From: DATBRV01 sp036560145
GTDB lineage: Bacteria; Myxococcota_A; UBA9160; SMWR01
Length of the DNA: 10,912 nt
NCBI GenBank assembly: GCA_036560145.1
Contig: DATBRV010000101.1
Coordinates: 1-10,912, forward strand
Direction of reading: 5' to 3'
This document shows, one piece after another, positions 9,006-10,912 of the stretch; the stretch's first letter is position 1; every line of letters begins with the position of its first letter. The position numbers were made by a program, and so were the translations under genes. The notes beneath the pieces were generated by a model that saw only the letters and a list, made by a program, of their open reading frames with translations, was not told the DNA's origin and ran no database searches.

Positions 9006-9079
9006 GGGCCCTTAGCTCAGCTGGTCAGAGCAGCCGGCTCATAACCGGACGCGCCCAGGTTCGAATCCTGGAGGGCCCA
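9006..9079 (+). tRNA. tRNA with anticodon CAT, probably tRNA-Ile2 (lysidine-type)
   Basis: 74 bases folding into a full cloverleaf: acceptor 9006-9012 with 9072-9078 (seven pairs), D stem GCTC/GAGC, anticodon loop CTCATAA with CAT at 9040-9042, five-base variable loop, T stem CCAGG/CCTGG with loop TTCGAAT, discriminator A9079. CCA is not encoded. The anticodon fits elongator Met or Ile2. The body (GGGCCCTTAGCTCAG and GCCGGCTCATAACCGG) resembles bacterial tRNA-Ile2, whose C34 is converted to lysidine by TilS to read AUA, more than elongator or initiator tRNA-Met. The top anticodon-stem pair is a G-A mismatch (9033 with 9049). It is followed by greB after 16 bases. Confidence 0.88.
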
Positions 9080-9095
9080 CGTAGACTCCGAGGCG

Positions 9096-9590
9096 ATGGC
9101 CCGTTACATCACCCCCGACGGCTACAAGCGGCTTGCCGCCGAGCTCGAGCGGCTCTGGAAGGTCGAGCGGCCGCGCGTCACGCGCCAGGTCGCCGAGGCG
9201 GCGGCCATGGGCGATCGCTCCGAGAACGCCGAGTACATCTACGGGAAAAAGCGGCTGCGGGAGATCGACCATCGCGTCCATTTCCTGAGCAAGCGCCTCG
9301 AGGAGCTCGAGGTGGTGCGGGAAGCGCCGGACCGGGAAGACCGCGTCTACTTCGGCGCCTGGGTCGCGCTCGAAGGCGAGGACGGCGAGAGCCTCGAGTT
9401 CCGGATCGTGGGCCCCGACGAGTTCGACCCCGCGCAGCGCTTCATCAGCATGGAATCGCCGATGGCGCGGGCGGTGCTCGGCAAGCAGACCGGCGACGAG
9501 GCCGTGGTGGTGCGGCCGAAGGGGACGGGGACCTTCACGATCCTGCGGATCTGGTATCCGGAGATCGCCCCGACGGAGCCAGGCGAATGA
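9096..9590 (+). CDS. greB: Transcription elongation factor GreB
   Basis: 164 residues, normal for Gre factors. GreB enters the RNA polymerase secondary channel and stimulates cleavage of backtracked RNA. The N-terminal coiled coil (about 8-76) has Y-I-T-P-D-G-Y-K-R-L and L-W-K-V-E-R-P-R-V-T; its tip G-D-R-S-E-N-A-E-Y holds the acidic residues Asp40 and Glu43 that hold the catalytic metal. The C-terminal domain has V-Y-F-G-A-W-V-A-L-E, F-R-I-V-G-P-D-E and I-S-M-E-S-P-M-A-R-A-V-L-G-K. L-W-xx-E-R-P, D-R-S-E-N-A-E-Y-x-Y-x-K-K-R-L-R-E-I-D-x-R-V and the Y/F-F-G-A-W-V segment favour GreB over GreA. ATG at 9096 gives the standard N terminus, although the nearest purine run (GAGG, 9090-9093) is unusually close. 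Only 16 bases separate it from the tRNA, so it may be translated from a processed, very short leader. Its end overlaps the SDR start by 4 bases. Confidence 0.94.
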   Translation: MARYITPDGYKRLAAELERLWKVERPRVTRQVAEAAAMGDRSENAEYIYGKKRLREIDHRVHFLSKRLEELEVVREAPDREDRVYFGAWVALEGEDGESLEFRIVGPDEFDPAQRFISMESPMARAVLGKQTGDEAVVVRPKGTGTFTILRIWYPEIAPTEPGE

Positions 9591-10354
9591 TCACCTGCGC
9601 GATCACGGGCAGCGCCTCGGGCATCGGCGCGGCGATCCGGCGGCGGCTCGAACGGGACGGCGCCCGCGTGATCGGCGTTGATCTGCGCGACGCGGAAGTC
9701 GTCGCCGATCTGGGAACCGCGGCGGGCCGCGACGCCGCCGTGGCCGGCGTGCTCGCGCGCTGCGAGAACGGGCTCGACCGGCTGGTGGTCGCGGCGGGCA
9801 TCGGCACGCACGTGCGGCCGCCCTCGCGGATCGCGTCGGTGAACTACTTCGGTGCGGTCGACCTGCTGGACGGGCTCTTCGAGGCGCTGCGCCAGGGCGA
9901 GGCTCCGGCGGCGCTCGCGGTGTCCTCGAACTCGGCGCAGCTGGCTCCCGTCGACGAGAGCCCGTACGTGAAGGCGCTGCTCGCGCACGACGAGCCGGAG
10001 GCGCGGCGGATCGCCGACGAGGTCGGGAACTCCATCCTCGCCTACCTCGGCTCGAAGCACGCGCTCTCGCGCGCGGTGCGGCGGCGGGCGGGCGCCTGGG
10101 CCGGCGCGGGTGTGCGCATCAACGCGGTGGCGCCGGGGCCCGTGCGCACGCCGCTGCTCCAGGGGGACATGGACGATCCCGTGACGGGCGCCGCGGTCAA
10201 GAGCTTTCGAGTCCCGCTCGGGCGCGTGGCCGAGCCCGAGGAGATCGCGGAGCTGGCCGCCTTCCTGCTCGGCCCGGCCGGCTCGTTCATCCAGGGCGCC
10301 ATCTATTACATCGACGGCGGGAGCGACGCAGAGCTGCGTCCCGACCGTTTCTGA
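9587..10354 (+). CDS. Short-chain dehydrogenase/reductase, 3-alpha-hydroxysteroid dehydrogenase/carbonyl reductase-like
   Basis: 255 residues, a classical SDR. The cofactor motif T-G-S-A-S-G-I-G is at 7-14 and Asp32 (V-D-L-R-D) at the end of strand 2 favours NAD(H). V-A-A-G-I-G (68-73) replaces the common N-A-G, Asn86 is in V-N-Y-F-G, the catalytic Ser is in S-S-N-S (probably Ser114), Tyr153 and Lys157 form Y-xxx-K, and P-G-P-V-R-T-P-L-L follows at 183-191. The whole plan, in particular R-D-A-E-V-V-A-D-L, V-N-Y-F-G-A, R-R-R-A-G-A-W-A-G-A-G-V-R-I-N and the terminal Y-I-D-G-G-S-D-A-E-L-R-P, strongly recalls Comamonas testosteroni 3-alpha-HSD/carbonyl reductase as I remember it. The true substrate may be another ketone or alcohol. 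It overlaps greB by ATGA (9587-9590), implying coupling, and an Old-Yellow-Enzyme gene follows 7 bases later. Confidence 0.88.
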   Translation: MITCAITGSASGIGAAIRRRLERDGARVIGVDLRDAEVVADLGTAAGRDAAVAGVLARCENGLDRLVVAAGIGTHVRPPSRIASVNYFGAVDLLDGLFEALRQGEAPAALAVSSNSAQLAPVDESPYVKALLAHDEPEARRIADEVGNSILAYLGSKHALSRAVRRRAGAWAGAGVRINAVAPGPVRTPLLQGDMDDPVTGAAVKSFRVPLGRVAEPEEIAELAAFLLGPAGSFIQGAIYYIDGGSDAELRPDRF

Positions 10355-10361
10355 GGGCGTG

Positions 10362-10912
10362 ATGGCGGCGGACGCGTTCGCTCCGGTCCAACTCGGCTCG
10401 CTGCGGTTGCGCAATCGCGTCATCAAGACCGCCACCTACGAGGGCATGTGCCCCGGCGGCGTGCCGTCGGATCGGCTGGTCGAGTTTCATCGGACGCTCG
10501 TGGCCGGCGGCGTGGGGATGAGCACGGTCGCCTACTGCTCCGTCTCGGCCGACGGCCGCACGTTCGCGGAGCAGATGTACATGCGGCCCGAGGTGATCGC
10601 TCCGCTGCGCCGCGTCACCGACGCGGTGCATCGGGAGGGCGGCGCCGCCTCGCTCCAGCTCGGGCACTGCGGCTGGTTCACGAAGAATGCGGAGCTCTCG
10701 ACGCGCCTTCCGCGCGGGCCCTCGCTCACCTTCAACGCCTATGGGCTCTCGGCGGGCAAGCCCATCGCGCTTCCGATGAGCATCGACGAGATCGGCGCCG
10801 TGACGCAGGAGTTCGGCGACGCCGCCCGGCACGCGCGCGAGGCCGGCTTCGACGCGGTCGAGCTGCACCTCGGCCACGGCTACCTGCTCTCGCAGTTCCT
10901 CTGCCCGGCCAC
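10362..10912 (+). CDS. NADH:flavin oxidoreductase/Old Yellow Enzyme family, N-terminal part (3' end outside window)
   Basis: 183 codons and two bases are present and the frame is still open at the edge. The protein begins M-A-A-D-A-F-A-P-V-Q-L-G-S-L-R-L-R-N-R-V, the usual N terminus of FMN-containing OYE-type barrels, then K-T-A-T-Y-E-G-M (22-29), A-G-G-V-G-M-S-T-V (48-56), L-Q-L-G-H-C-G (98-104), and F-G-D-A-A-R-H-A-R-E-A-G-F-D-A-V-E-L-H followed by L-G-H-G-Y-L-L-S-Q-F-L (the E-x-H-x-x-H-G-Y-L-L signature, normally G-A-H-G-Y). Such enzymes reduce activated C=C bonds of enones or act as dienoyl-CoA reductases; the iron-sulphur and FAD domains that would identify the longer type would lie beyond the edge. 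ATG at 10362 has GAGGG at 10353-10357 just upstream. It probably forms a unit with the SDR. Confidence 0.88.
   Translation, partial: MAADAFAPVQLGSLRLRNRVIKTATYEGMCPGGVPSDRLVEFHRTLVAGGVGMSTVAYCSVSADGRTFAEQMYMRPEVIAPLRRVTDAVHREGGAASLQLGHCGWFTKNAELSTRLPRGPSLTFNAYGLSAGKPIALPMSIDEIGAVTQEFGDAARHAREAGFDAVELHLGHGYLLSQFLCPA

Overview
The window is a GC-rich bacterial chromosome segment, gene-dense, with GTG as well as ATG starts. It combines a histidine operon end, the rpsU-dnaG-rpoD macromolecular synthesis operon, a tRNA gene and catabolic-type oxidoreductases. Protein character (RpoD ending, HTTM membrane protein, GreB) suggests an uncultured proteobacterium of the old delta-proteobacterial type (Myxococcota/Desulfobacterota-like); this is inference from remembered family features, not from a search.

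Layout: (1) 2-2509, plus strand: 3' end of hisB, then hisH, hisA and hisF, tightly packed. hisH/hisA and hisA/hisF each overlap by 10 bases if hisA starts at the GTG at 900. HisH and HisF form imidazole-glycerol-phosphate synthase, HisA supplies its substrate, HisB uses its product. (2) 2510-2682: a 173-bp spacer that should hold the promoter of the next operon and contains a short imperfect direct repeat. (3) 2683-6312, plus strand: rpsU, dnaG, rpoD, the classical operon linking translation, replication priming and transcription initiation. (4) 6362-8942, minus strand, convergent with rpoD: an HTTM-type membrane protein followed by an overlapping FAD/NAD(P) oxidoreductase. (5) 9006-10912, plus strand: tRNA with anticodon CAT (probably tRNA-Ile2), greB 16 bases later, an SDR closely resembling 3-alpha-hydroxysteroid dehydrogenase/carbonyl reductase (4-base overlap with greB), and the 5' part of an Old-Yellow-Enzyme family gene cut by the window end.

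Most of the window is conserved housekeeping DNA and I see no defence island, CRISPR array, insertion sequence or phage gene. The most interesting signal is a 28-bp sequence (26/28 identical) found twice: downstream of the rpoD stop, and downstream of the hisH stop, where it is read in frame as part of an unusual basic N-terminal extension on HisA. Secondary points are the HTTM/oxidoreductase gene pair, the tRNA-greB-SDR-OYE arrangement, a primary sigma factor without a recognisable region 1.1, and a changed conserved residue in HisF.
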